14,591 nt of DNA from Bacteroides sp. CAG:770 (GCA_000435075.1 FR890626.1:6500-21090), one strand, 5' to 3'; numbered from the stretch's first letter, positions 1 through 7,730 are shown. The notes: generated by a model from the sequence alone, not told the origin. Program-made: numbers and translations.

Positions 1-317
1 TCAGCAGGAGAGCGGAAAAGGCTGGCATCAAGGACTGGATTCTGGACCCGGGATTCGGATTCGCGAAAACCATAGAGCAGAACTACCAGATGATACGCGA
101 ACTGGACAAATTCCAGGAGTTCGGCAAGAGAATCTTAGTAGGCATCTCCCGCAAGAGCATGATATTCAGGAAGTTCGGCATAACTCCGGAAGAATCTCTC
201 CCTCAGAGTCAGGTACTCCACTACAAGGCTCTCTGCCTCGGTGCCGACATCCTGAGAGTCCATGACGTGGCTGAAGCCGTACGCACAGTTTCGACATACC
301 GCGAACTGGAGAAATAA
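1..317 (+). CDS. folP: Dihydropteroate synthase, C-terminal part (5' end outside window)
   Basis: The enzyme condenses 6-hydroxymethyl-7,8-dihydropterin diphosphate with p-aminobenzoate to give dihydropteroate in folate synthesis, in the cytoplasm; it is the sulfonamide target. The reading frame is open from the left edge (first complete codon at 3) to the TAA at 315-317, about 104 residues. Seen directly: the family motif DPGFGFAKT followed by QN near the start, then LVGISRKSMI, whose SRK contributes to pterin/phosphate binding, and the terminal GADILRVHDV block with the conserved RVHD. These are the last strands and helices of the TIM barrel, in the right order and ending where the family normally ends. 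The upstream half lies outside the window. The gene is separated from purB by 138 nt containing a promoter, so the two are probably separate transcription units. Family assignment is firm. Confidence 0.95.
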   Translation, partial: SRRAEKAGIKDWILDPGFGFAKTIEQNYQMIRELDKFQEFGKRILVGISRKSMIFRKFGITPEESLPQSQVLHYKALCLGADILRVHDVAEAVRTVSTYRELEK

Positions 318-329
318 TACGGACGAATT

Positions 330-361
330 TTTGCTCCGCCCGCCGACATTGACTATATTTG
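330..361 (+). promoter_or_regulatory. Bacteroidota-type promoter for purB
   Basis: TTTG at 330-333 and TATATTTG at 354-361 match the Bacteroidota sigma-ABfr consensus (TTTG near -33, TAnnTTTG near -7) with a 20-nt spacer. Predicted transcription start is about 366-370, giving a leader of about 90 nt before purB. The spacer contains a copy of the dispersed 7-mer CATTGAC (347-353). Confidence 0.65.
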
Positions 362-379
362 CACTTTGGAACAGACGGA

Positions 380-445
380 ATGCCACTCAAGGTTTTTCAC
401 GACGTTCCTCCAAACCAAATAATCGAAGTTCCGCAAGGGGCCTAA
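380..445 (+). CDS. Possible 21-codon leader ORF upstream of purB
   Basis: ATG at 380 to TAA at 443-445 encodes 21 residues beginning MPLKVFHDVPPNQ and ending EVPQGA. It begins about 12 nt after the predicted transcription start and stops 10 nt before the purB ATG, so it fills most of the leader. No family is recognised, and there is no run of a single regulatory amino acid as in classical attenuators. It may be a translated upstream ORF that tunes purB, or a chance ORF; a short open frame of this length is easily random. Its only support is position. Confidence 0.25.
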   Translation: MPLKVFHDVPPNQIIEVPQGA

Positions 446-455
446 TCATTAGAAG

Positions 456-1802
456 ATGGACACTCACTCTTTATTGGCCGTGTCACCGGTTGACGGCCGC
501 TACGCATCCAAAACCGAACCGCTGAGAGAATATTTCAGCGAATTTGCATTGATAAAGTACCGCGTGCGCGTGGAAATCGAGTATTTCATTGCGCTCTGCG
601 AAATTCCGCTGCCACAGCTCGCTGACATTGACAGGAGCAAGTTCGGCCAGATGAGGGACATCTACCTCAATCTCACTCCGGAAGAGGCAATGGAGGTCAA
701 GGAAATCGAAAAGACCACCAACCATGACGTGAAGGCTGTGGAATATTTCATAAAGAGACATTTCCATGAAATGGGACTCGACAAATGGTCCGAGTTCGTC
801 CATTTCGGTCTGACATCACAGGATATCAACAATACATCACAGCCGCTCATGCTGAAAGAGGCGCTGGAAAACGCATACATGCCGGCATTGACAGAAATCC
901 TCGGCATCATCAGAGGCATGGCTGACGAGTGGAAAGATGTTCCGATGCTCGCCAAGACCCACGGCCAGCCGGCTTCTCCTACCAGAGTCGGAAAAGAGTT
1001 CAGGGTATATCAGGCAAGACTTGAGGAACAGATCAGGCAGTTCGGCCTGCTCACCTATCCGGCAAAATTCGGCGGCGCCACCGGAAACATGAACGCGCAC
1101 AAGGTGGCATTCCCGGAAATCGACTGGATTTCATTCGGCGACAAGTTCGTGGATTCACTGGGTCTGAAGCGTTCATTCCCTACCACACAGATTGAGCACT
1201 ATGACAATCTGGCTGCGATTTTCGACTGCCTCCGCCGCATCAATACGATTCTCATTGACCTCAGCCGCGACATCTGGACATATATTTCGATGGAGTACTT
1301 CAAGCAGAAGGTCAACAAAAATGAGGTCGGTTCGTCCGCGATGCCGCACAAGGTGAACCCTATCGACTTCGAGAATGCAGAGGGCAACTTCGGAATGGCT
1401 GACGCCGTATTTACTTTCTTGTCAATGAAATTGCCTATTTCCAGACTTCAGAGAGACCTTACGGACTCAACGGTACTGCGTAATGTCGGAGTTCCTCTGG
1501 CTCACGGAATGATCGCATTCGCATCTCTCAAGAAAGGTCTCGGAAAACTCATTTTGAACGAGGATGCCCTCCAGGCTGACCTCCACAGGAACTGGGCAGT
1601 GGTTGCAGAGGCAATCCAGACAATCCTCCGCCGCGAAGGTTATCCAAACCCTTACGAGACTCTCAAGGCATTGACAAGAACCGGAAGTATCATCGATGAG
1701 AATACTATCGAGACTTTCATCAACGGACTTGATGTCAATGAGTCCGTGAAGGAGGAGCTCAGAGCCATAACTCCTTGGAACTACACGGGTTACTGCCTGT
1801 AA
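456..1802 (+). CDS. purB: Adenylosuccinate lyase
   Basis: PurB catalyses two fumarate-releasing steps of purine synthesis: SAICAR to AICAR, and adenylosuccinate to AMP. It is a cytoplasmic homotetramer of the fumarase/aspartase superfamily. The 448 residues are close to the 456 of E. coli PurB, and the N-terminus (LLAVSPVDGRYASKT) is the E. coli-type start, which supports ATG 456. Landmarks: TSQDINNT around residues 121-128; KTHGQPASPTR with His169, equivalent to the E. coli general acid His171; and the mobile-loop signature GSSAMPHKVNP at about 292-302, with Ser293/Ser294 aligning to catalytic Ser295 of E. coli. All active-site motifs are intact. No Shine-Dalgarno sequence precedes the start, as usual in Bacteroidota. 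The gene is monocistronic here, with its own promoter upstream and a hairpin downstream, and it converges on prmA. Confidence 0.97.
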   Translation: MDTHSLLAVSPVDGRYASKTEPLREYFSEFALIKYRVRVEIEYFIALCEIPLPQLADIDRSKFGQMRDIYLNLTPEEAMEVKEIEKTTNHDVKAVEYFIKRHFHEMGLDKWSEFVHFGLTSQDINNTSQPLMLKEALENAYMPALTEILGIIRGMADEWKDVPMLAKTHGQPASPTRVGKEFRVYQARLEEQIRQFGLLTYPAKFGGATGNMNAHKVAFPEIDWISFGDKFVDSLGLKRSFPTTQIEHYDNLAAIFDCLRRINTILIDLSRDIWTYISMEYFKQKVNKNEVGSSAMPHKVNPIDFENAEGNFGMADAVFTFLSMKLPISRLQRDLTDSTVLRNVGVPLAHGMIAFASLKKGLGKLILNEDALQADLHRNWAVVAEAIQTILRREGYPNPYETLKALTRTGSIIDENTIETFINGLDVNESVKEELRAITPWNYTGYCL

Positions 1803-1820
1803 TCATATATCACATATTGA

Positions 1821-1859
1821 CACCCCACTCCAGTTTCAGTCCGAAACTGGAGTGGGGTG
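1821..1859. terminator. Perfect 17-bp stem-loop between convergent purB and prmA
   Basis: CACCCCACTCCAGTTTC (1821-1837) is repeated as an exact inverted copy at 1843-1859 around a 5-nt loop, AGTCC. It starts 18 nt after the purB stop and ends 32 nt before the end of prmA, so it can fold in transcripts from both sides. There is no T-tract on either side, so it may stop transcripts jointly with another factor, or protect their 3' ends from exonucleases. The stem is longer and more perfect than the other terminators in this window. Confidence 0.7.
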
Positions 1860-1891
1860 AATCATTTCCCCGGAATCTGTCGCCTGCAGAA

Positions 1892-2740
1892 TCAGTTCTT
1901 TGCAAGCACCAGGCAAGCCCAGCCGTTTCTGGCTCGCTGTCTGACCAGGGAAAGGCCGTTTGCCTCAGCTTCAGCCACAATGTCATTGACATCGGACTCA
2001 TAGAATCCGCTGAGCATCAGCAGGCCTCCCTTTCTGAGCGAAGACGCATAAGTGCGGAGGTCCATGAGGATTATGTTCCTGTGGATATTGGCCAAAAGCA
2101 CGTCGTAATGCCCCCTCTGAAGAAGCGAGGCGTCACCATAACGCGTTTTCACTTTAGTCCCAACACGATTCAGCTTCGCATTATCGAAAGCCGACTGCGC
2201 CGCAACAGCGTCAATATCAATGCCATAGACCGTCGCAGCTCCCATTTTTGCAGCCAGAATAGCAAGCACTCCGGTTCCGCATCCCATATCCATGACAACA
2301 TGAGAACGGATGGTGGCAGCATTGTCCAGCATTGACTCCATCATCATATATGTGGTGTCATGGTGACCGGTGCCGAAGGCCATCTCGGGACGGAGACGGA
2401 TATTGTATCTGGTACGTGGCGTATCATTGTCATCAGCCTGACGGACAGTCACTTTCCTGTCCACAACTATCGGTTGGAACTCGCTTTCCCACTGGGCGTT
2501 CCAGTTCATATAAGGAACCGGCAGGGCCGTAAACGAAGTCTTGAAAGAAAGTCCGGAAAGGACCGCTTTCAGGGCCTGCCTGTCGAAAAGCGGTTTCTGG
2601 ATATAACAATCCACACAACCGTCACCGATTTCAAAAGAATCGTAAGGGAGATCTGAAAGCATTGCCTCCAGAATCTCCGCATTATCTTCGCTGAAAGGTT
2701 CTATAACGACTGTAACCTTCAGGTAGTCACTGCTATCCAT
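1892..2740 (-). CDS. prmA: Ribosomal protein L11 methyltransferase
   Basis: PrmA uses S-adenosylmethionine to trimethylate amino groups of ribosomal protein L11. The 282-residue product has the expected two-part layout: an N-terminal L11-binding domain (about 1-75) ending in the linker NWNAQWESEFQP (79-90), then a class I methyltransferase domain. Seen there: AFGTGHHDTT (121-130), SAM motif I DMGCGTG (151-157), acidic motif II GIDID (173-177) and LLANIHRNII (215-224), the PrmA version of motif IV. I chose ATG at 2738-2740; a TTG two codons upstream (2746) would add Met-Phe, but the residues from MDSSDYLK fit the family start. The gene begins 7 nt after the asmA stop and is almost certainly co-transcribed with it. 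Coupling of these two genes has no obvious functional reason. Only the exact start is uncertain. Confidence 0.93.
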   Translation of the reverse strand: MDSSDYLKVTVVIEPFSEDNAEILEAMLSDLPYDSFEIGDGCVDCYIQKPLFDRQALKAVLSGLSFKTSFTALPVPYMNWNAQWESEFQPIVVDRKVTVRQADDNDTPRTRYNIRLRPEMAFGTGHHDTTYMMMESMLDNAATIRSHVVMDMGCGTGVLAILAAKMGAATVYGIDIDAVAAQSAFDNAKLNRVGTKVKTRYGDASLLQRGHYDVLLANIHRNIILMDLRTYASSLRKGGLLMLSGFYESDVNDIVAEAEANGLSLVRQRARNGWACLVLAKN

Positions 2741-2747
2741 AAACAAA

Positions 2748-5700
2748 TCAATTTTCTTCCAGAACTGCTTCGCCCTTCTTCGCTTCCTGACGCTTGCGGC
2801 GTTTCTCAGACCTCTTCTGTTCTCTGGCCGACTTGTTCTGGACCTGGTTATCTATAAACTGCTGGAACTTGCTCGTAGTTTCACTCTCCTCATTCACTTC
2901 CGGAATGACAGTAAGCGAATCCATGCGGGCATTGAGAACAGAATCCACAGGACTATCATAAGCGGTCTGGAGGGAATCAAGCATCTTCATCTGGCTGCTG
3001 TCGAGAGAATCCAGATGAGCCTCCGGATTGAAGCCCATGGAGACTTTGTTCGAGTCAATGCTGTCCTTCATGTCACGGTTCTGCTTGACCGCAAGTTCAA
3101 CACCCTTGGTAAAGATGTTGTGGATGGAACTTACCAGGTTCATCTGCATGGCATCTATCTGAGCCGTGAACACAGGGACATTGGTACTCTTGTACTGAGC
3201 CTTTCCGATTCTGAACTTCCACTTGTCGAAGTCTCCGAAGATATTTATGCCGAAACGGAACGGAATCGGAGACTTGAGCACGGACACATGATATTTGAAT
3301 GACTGGTCAAAGTTCTGCAATCCGCTCATTGCCAATGTATAACGGTCAATCTTAAGCACGAACGGGAAGATTTCCAGCCTATTGTTGCTGATAAGGCCGC
3401 TCACTGACATGTCAGCCACGCTCCCTGTCTTCTTGTTCTTGAACATCAGCATCTTGGCAAGTTTCCTGAACGCCTCGCTCTCTTCAAGCTTGACATCACG
3501 GCCGCTGATTTTCATGATTCCGTTCATCGACGAAGTGATGAAGTTCATGTTCGTATCGAGATTGGTAGTAGCCGCAACTTCACAGTCAAGCATACCCTTG
3601 AACGAAGTCAGCATCGGCATGATGGTATCGACGGCAGGGAAAAGCTGCACCACCTTGTCTGCCGTTATATCAGCCAGATTCAGGTCAAATCCTGCCGTGA
3701 TGTCCTTCTTGGTCTTGGTGCTGTAGAATCCCTCGAAATAGATGTCTCCCATATTCGAAGTCGCCACGGTATTGGTCAGCTGGACACAACGCTCCTTCAT
3801 CAGCATGTCAGCAGCCAGCCATGTAATCTTGAGGTCGGAATAATCCACCTCATTGGCCTGCAGGGAAACATTGGCAATAAGATTGGCCGGAATCACGACA
3901 AGCGCGTAGCTGCTGTCCTGGGCGGCCGCCTCATGCACGGCAGAGACATTGGCAAGATATTCAGTGTCATTGACATCCTCCGTATTCGAAACCGACAGAG
4001 ACTCTGGAGAGAACTTGGCTCCGGCACTGTATGCTGTAAGGAGTTCGTTCGCGTCCATCTTATGGGAGGTAATCTTGAGGTCAAGCCGCATGGCGCCATA
4101 GCCCATGAGAGCACGACGCAGACCACTCAGCACACCAGTTGCCGAAATATCTGAAACGCCAGGACGGAGGGTAAAGTTGTCCAGATGTATCGCGTCATTG
4201 CTTACAGTTCCACGAACATCCTCTATCACATTGCGAAGAGGGAAATAAGGAGTGATTACAATGCCGTTCTTTATCTCCATACTGCCGTTCAAGTTCCACT
4301 CCTTCATATACTTGGCAATAATTTCGCCCATCGGAATCTGCACGTCATGCTTGCGGAAATCGGCATCTGCAAGGTAGTCCGGAACAGTCCTTCCGGCCAT
4401 TTTCGACCTTATGAACTTGGTAATCAGAGAATCACGCGGCACGCCAGGATACACCCTCTGGAGAGAATCCAGCATCATGTTCCGCCGCTGTCCCCTCTCG
4501 AATGTGGTCATCACGGCAGAAGCCTGGAACTTGGCATCACGAAAACCATAGCGGTTCACACCCTCACGCGCAAAAATCCTGGAGTTGTTGCTTGTCAATG
4601 ACAACTGCGGTTCCATGATTTTTCCCCGTGCAAGCTGCGAGAACTTGAACAGGTTCTCCGAGCCGATGACACCAGCAAAGAGAGAATCCGTTCCGCTCAT
4701 GAAAATCCTGCCGAGCGACAGGCATCCGACTATAGGATGATGCTCGTTTTCCCCATGCTTCTCACACTTTATATTTGCTGCGTTCTGGGCCTCAAGCTTG
4801 GCTCCGGAGCCCCTGAATATCATATCTTTACCATAAGTGGCATACAGAGAGTCCAACTTCGCAGTGACAGCCAATATCTTGGTCCCGCGAGGAATTCCCC
4901 TATCGACCTTGTTGGAAACGGTGGCGACACCTATCTCAGGAGACCCAAGCCATGCATAGACCGAATCCTTTTCAGAACTTAACGTTACATTTTTGCTGCG
5001 CAGATATCCGTCAAGGTTCGCCTTGTAGAAATTGTACGGGGTCATCTGCGAGAGCCTTATTTGTCCGGTAAGCACTCCATCCAGTTCACCCGAAGCCCTG
5101 TAGCCGAGAGAATCCGGAACGAAATCCATCAGTTTGTCAATGGAAGCGTACGCCAAACCCTCAACATCGAAAAGAGGGTCTTCGCCCATAAGGTCGTCAA
5201 TGGTGCCGGTCAGGTCGAAATCGAGGCCACCGAAATTCAGGCACATATTGTCAATGCTGATGTCAACCTTGCCGGACGCATCCGTATTGGCATTGATGTC
5301 GAGCGCAACGGTTCCGTCAGGGATGTCGGGATAGCTGACCGACGCCTTAGGGATTACAATCTCCGCCAGCAGATCCGGCATCGTGTTTCTGGACGGATTG
5401 TAATATCCGTCGCATACAGCTGTGAATGAGACCTTTGCATCAGTCTTGAGTTTCCCGGCCTCCGGGAAGAAGTTCTTGCCGAAATACTGGATAAGGTCAT
5501 CCACCTTGCAGTCATCTATCGAAGCCTCCGCCCTCAGATACGTGCTGTCGCCATAAAACTTGACATCACCAAGTCCTGTCATCGAGACTGTTGCGACATC
5601 GGCACGTAAATTCGTGAATGAGACGGCGGGCACGTCCTCTTTAGGGAATCGCACGTCTCCCGAGACATCGAGAGGAAGCATAATCCTTCCGTATTGGCTC

Positions 5701-6527
5701 ATCCCGAGGAATGCCTTTGCAGACGCATCGAATGAAATGTCCTCTCCCTTCTGGTCAATGACAATATGATCAGCCTTCATGGCAATGGTGTCCGCCGGCA
5801 ATCTTCCGGACAAGAAGAGGTTGTCAACATGGAGTCCGACTTTGCTTCCGGTAAGATCCGACCTCAGCCTCCCATGGAAATGCATCTCTTCAAGTCCGAC
5901 AGCAGCATAAATCGTGTCCGCACAGTCAGTATAGAAAATCCTCGGATTTCCCGTCATGCAGACCTTGTTCACGATGATGAGCGGCAACGGGGACACAGTG
6001 GTATCAGTATCAGCAGATTCCGCACCTGTATTTTTCAGGACATTCCAGTTCGCGGCTCCGTCATAGAAACTGTGTGCAAAGAAGCGAGGCCTGTCCATAC
6101 TTGCCTCGTGGATGTGGATATCACCCAAAATGGCGGACAAGTAATTGACAGACAATGTCATGGTATGGGCAGAAGCCAGGGTATCGGCCGCTTCGGCTCT
6201 TCCGGCATGGCGAAGTATTCCGTCGCAGCCCACCGTGTCGTAGGCAGCAAACCTGTCATGAGGATAGGTGACAGTCAGGTCAGATATTTCAAGATTGAGA
6301 TTCGGGAAACTTTTGAACACCGACGCCTTTATGTTCCCGATATGGACATCGGCATTGACATATCTCGGTATATATTTGTCAGCCATTGACATAAGGAACT
6401 TTGAATTAAGCCCGACCTGCATCACTACAAGTGCGAGCGCCCATATTCCGGCTATAATTCCTACGGTTATTTTAAGCCAACGGAAACGGCTGCGTTTCAG
6501 AGTTTCTTTCACTTCTTTCTTCTCCAT
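2748..6527 (-). CDS. Large AsmA-family inner-membrane protein
   Basis: The 1259-residue protein belongs to the AsmA/YhdP/TamB-like group. In Gram-negative bacteria these are anchored in the inner membrane, cross the periplasm as long beta-groove structures, and are implicated in phospholipid transport to, or homeostasis of, the outer membrane. Seen: a basic N-terminus (KRSRFRWLK), one hydrophobic segment at about 17-38, then the typical AsmA start with YVNADVHIGNIKASVFKSFPNLNLEISDLTV at about 56-86. A long beta-rich stretch follows, full of alternating NxxG/DxT strands and recurring LxNLxxxxxx patterns. An AsmA-like C-terminal region lies at about 930-1130, ending near HNIFTKGVELAVKQ. The last 40 or so residues are strongly charged (KSAREQKRSEKRRKRQEAKKG) and probably disordered. 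The protein heads the asmA-prmA operon. Family is clear; its precise substrate and individual orthology are not. Confidence 0.88.
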   Translation of the reverse strand: MEKKEVKETLKRSRFRWLKITVGIIAGIWALALVVMQVGLNSKFLMSMADKYIPRYVNADVHIGNIKASVFKSFPNLNLEISDLTVTYPHDRFAAYDTVGCDGILRHAGRAEAADTLASAHTMTLSVNYLSAILGDIHIHEASMDRPRFFAHSFYDGAANWNVLKNTGAESADTDTTVSPLPLIIVNKVCMTGNPRIFYTDCADTIYAAVGLEEMHFHGRLRSDLTGSKVGLHVDNLFLSGRLPADTIAMKADHIVIDQKGEDISFDASAKAFLGMSQYGRIMLPLDVSGDVRFPKEDVPAVSFTNLRADVATVSMTGLGDVKFYGDSTYLRAEASIDDCKVDDLIQYFGKNFFPEAGKLKTDAKVSFTAVCDGYYNPSRNTMPDLLAEIVIPKASVSYPDIPDGTVALDINANTDASGKVDISIDNMCLNFGGLDFDLTGTIDDLMGEDPLFDVEGLAYASIDKLMDFVPDSLGYRASGELDGVLTGQIRLSQMTPYNFYKANLDGYLRSKNVTLSSEKDSVYAWLGSPEIGVATVSNKVDRGIPRGTKILAVTAKLDSLYATYGKDMIFRGSGAKLEAQNAANIKCEKHGENEHHPIVGCLSLGRIFMSGTDSLFAGVIGSENLFKFSQLARGKIMEPQLSLTSNNSRIFAREGVNRYGFRDAKFQASAVMTTFERGQRRNMMLDSLQRVYPGVPRDSLITKFIRSKMAGRTVPDYLADADFRKHDVQIPMGEIIAKYMKEWNLNGSMEIKNGIVITPYFPLRNVIEDVRGTVSNDAIHLDNFTLRPGVSDISATGVLSGLRRALMGYGAMRLDLKITSHKMDANELLTAYSAGAKFSPESLSVSNTEDVNDTEYLANVSAVHEAAAQDSSYALVVIPANLIANVSLQANEVDYSDLKITWLAADMLMKERCVQLTNTVATSNMGDIYFEGFYSTKTKKDITAGFDLNLADITADKVVQLFPAVDTIMPMLTSFKGMLDCEVAATTNLDTNMNFITSSMNGIMKISGRDVKLEESEAFRKLAKMLMFKNKKTGSVADMSVSGLISNNRLEIFPFVLKIDRYTLAMSGLQNFDQSFKYHVSVLKSPIPFRFGINIFGDFDKWKFRIGKAQYKSTNVPVFTAQIDAMQMNLVSSIHNIFTKGVELAVKQNRDMKDSIDSNKVSMGFNPEAHLDSLDSSQMKMLDSLQTAYDSPVDSVLNARMDSLTVIPEVNEESETTSKFQQFIDNQVQNKSAREQKRSEKRRKRQEAKKGEAVLEEN

Positions 6528-6550
6528 ACAAAAAATGCCCTATAATTTTA

Positions 6551-6558
6551 CAAATATA
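6551..6558 (-). promoter_or_regulatory. -7 element of a probable asmA-prmA promoter
   Basis: Read on the minus strand this is TATATTTG, an exact TAnnTTTG element 24 nt upstream of the asmA ATG. No TTTG lies at the expected distance upstream, so only half of the consensus is present. It sits just beyond the rpsU terminator, where an operon promoter is expected. Confidence 0.45.
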
Positions 6559-6587
6559 ATGAAAGACAGGGGAATATAATGAATAAA

Positions 6588-6617
6588 GGCTGACAAAAAC
6601 TCTCGTTTCTGTCAGCC
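6588..6617 (-). terminator. Intrinsic terminator of rpsU
   Basis: GGCTGACA (6588-6595) pairs with TGTCAGCC (6610-6617). After one mismatch, AAAC (6597-6600) pairs with GTTT (6605-6608) around a TCTC loop. Read leftward, the stem is followed by TTTATT. It starts 34 nt past the rpsU stop, separating rpsU from the asmA operon. Confidence 0.75.
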
Positions 6618-6651
6618 CATATATCTTTTTCAGATCAGATTCGTGCCTGGC

Positions 6652-6846
6652 TTACTGCTCTTCTTCAAGCTGCAAGTGCTGCACGTAGATAGCTTTCTGC
6701 ATCTGCTCTCTTTTCTTCACAGATGGCTTCACGAAATTCTTTCTCGCACGGAGCTCACGGATAGCACCTGTTTTCTCAAATTTTCTCTTGAATCTCTTGA
6801 GCGCTCTCTCAATGTTCTCACCCTCTTTAAGCGGTACAATAATCAT
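6652..6846 (-). CDS. rpsU: Small ribosomal subunit protein bS21
   Basis: bS21 is a 30S platform protein near the 3' end of 16S rRNA and takes part in translation initiation. The 64 residues show the family pattern throughout: MIIVPLKEGENIERALKRFKRKFEKTG at the start, then RELRARKNFVKPSVKKREQMQKA. The tail (HLQLEEEQ) is acidic. In Bacteroidota, bS21 together with bS18 and bS6 has been shown to hide the anti-Shine-Dalgarno sequence of the ribosome, which explains why most genes in this phylum lack Shine-Dalgarno sites. The gene has its own promoter element upstream and an intrinsic terminator downstream, so it is probably monocistronic, with possible read-through from the sirtuin operon 155 nt upstream. 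Its ribosome-binding site is exceptional for the phylum and is listed separately. Confidence 0.96.
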   Translation of the reverse strand: MIIVPLKEGENIERALKRFKRKFEKTGAIRELRARKNFVKPSVKKREQMQKAIYVQHLQLEEEQ

Positions 6847-6852
6847 GTCTGA

Positions 6853-6864
6853 ATCACCTCCTTT
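6853..6864 (-). promoter_or_regulatory. Extended 12-nt Shine-Dalgarno sequence of rpsU
   Basis: On the minus strand the leader reads AAAGGAGGTGAT, complementary over all 12 nt to the usual 16S 3' end (ATCACCTCCTTT). There are 10 nt between the GGAGG core and the ATG. No other start in the window has a comparable site. Because bS21 helps to hide the anti-Shine-Dalgarno sequence in Bacteroidota, such a site fits autoregulation: ribosomes lacking bS21 would translate rpsU best. Confidence 0.85.
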
Positions 6865-6934
6865 TATTTACAAAATAACTGAATCCTAAGTACTTGCATT
6901 GATTTTGGCAAGCCTCTTCCGGATTAAGCGGGTG

Positions 6935-6942
6935 CAAAGGTA
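6935..6942 (-). promoter_or_regulatory. -7 element of a probable rpsU promoter
   Basis: Read on the minus strand this is TACCTTTG, an exact TAnnTTTG. Upstream at 19 nt is ATTG (6962-6965), three of four matches to the -33 TTTG. A transcript from here would have a leader of about 80 nt carrying the strong Shine-Dalgarno site. Confidence 0.5.
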
Positions 6943-7001
6943 CGACAATTTTCCGAAAATGCAATCCCGACATGATGTTTTTCCGGTAAAAAAAATTAAG
7001 G

Positions 7002-7715
7002 TCAATGTCCCAGTGCGGCTATATTTTCCTTGAAAACCTCCATTCCGTCGGTGGCCTTCGCGTGAATGTGGACAATCCGCTTGTCTCTGACATTGACATT
7101 GCTCGGGTCGATAAGATATATCGGTGTCGAAGCCGGAGCATAGCGATAGAGTCCAGCGGCAGGATAGACACTCATGGACGTACCCACAATCAGAAGGATA
7201 TCAGCCTCTGAGACGAGGTCAATGGCCCTTTCAATCTTGGGAACAGGTTCGCCGAACCATACGATATGAGGGCGGAGCTGGTGTCCGTTTGGGGCCAGGT
7301 CGCCAAGATGGATTTCACCGTATCCAATATCGAAGACGCTGGCCTCAGAGAAGCCGTCTTCCTCGTTGCAGCAGTTTTCCGGACGCACCTTGGTAAGTTC
7401 ACCGTGAAGATGGAGAACCTTAGAACTGCCGGCACGCTCATGAAGGTTATCAACATTCTGCGTAATGACATTGACATCATACTTGTTCTGGAGGTCGGCG
7501 ATAGCCAGGTGCGCCGCATTCGGCTTGACATTGGCCAGTTCCCGTCTTCTGATGTTGTAGAAGTCCAGCATCAGGGCCGGATTCTTATGCCACCCTTCGA
7601 TGGAAGCGACCTCATTCGGATCGAAATTGTCCCACAGGCCGCCATTGTCACGGAATGTACTGATTCCGCTCTCGGCGCTGACACCGGCGCCGGTCAACAC
7701 TACCAACTTTTTCAT
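7002..7715 (-). CDS. cobB: NAD-dependent protein deacylase (class III sirtuin, CobB-like)
   Basis: Sirtuins remove acyl groups from lysines, consuming NAD+ and releasing nicotinamide and O-acyl-ADP-ribose. All catalytic motifs are visible in the 237 residues: GAGVSAESGISTFRD (9-23), TQNVDNLHERAG (85-96), catalytic His104 in LHGEL, PHIVWFGEPVP, and GTSMSVYPAAGL for NAD binding. Tyr53 and Arg56 in FYNIRRR match the Tyr-x-x-Arg of E. coli CobB and human SIRT5, which selects acidic acyl groups, so desuccinylase activity is plausible as well as deacetylase. The usual zinc-binding C-x2-C pairs are missing; only an adjacent pair, Cys115-Cys116, remains. The gene starts 15 nt after the stop of the P-loop ATPase gene and is probably its operon partner. 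A copy of the CATTGAC motif spans its stop codon. Confidence 0.93.
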   Translation of the reverse strand: MKKLVVLTGAGVSAESGISTFRDNGGLWDNFDPNEVASIEGWHKNPALMLDFYNIRRRELANVKPNAAHLAIADLQNKYDVNVITQNVDNLHERAGSSKVLHLHGELTKVRPENCCNEEDGFSEASVFDIGYGEIHLGDLAPNGHQLRPHIVWFGEPVPKIERAIDLVSEADILLIVGTSMSVYPAAGLYRYAPASTPIYLIDPSNVNVRDKRIVHIHAKATDGMEVFKENIAALGH

Positions 7716-7730
7716 ATAGCAAATCCTAAC

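Noticed and set aside
347..361. TTGAC at 349-353 as a sigma-70 -35 box
   Set aside because: It abuts the -7 element instead of lying 17 nt away, and the phylum uses TTTG / TAnnTTTG. The bases belong to the dispersed 7-mer.
5766..6389. A 207-codon rightward open frame opposite asmA, and other antisense frames in that gene
   Set aside because: asmA has a convincing N-terminal anchor and family pattern on the other strand; the antisense frames have no motif, promoter or plausible start context.
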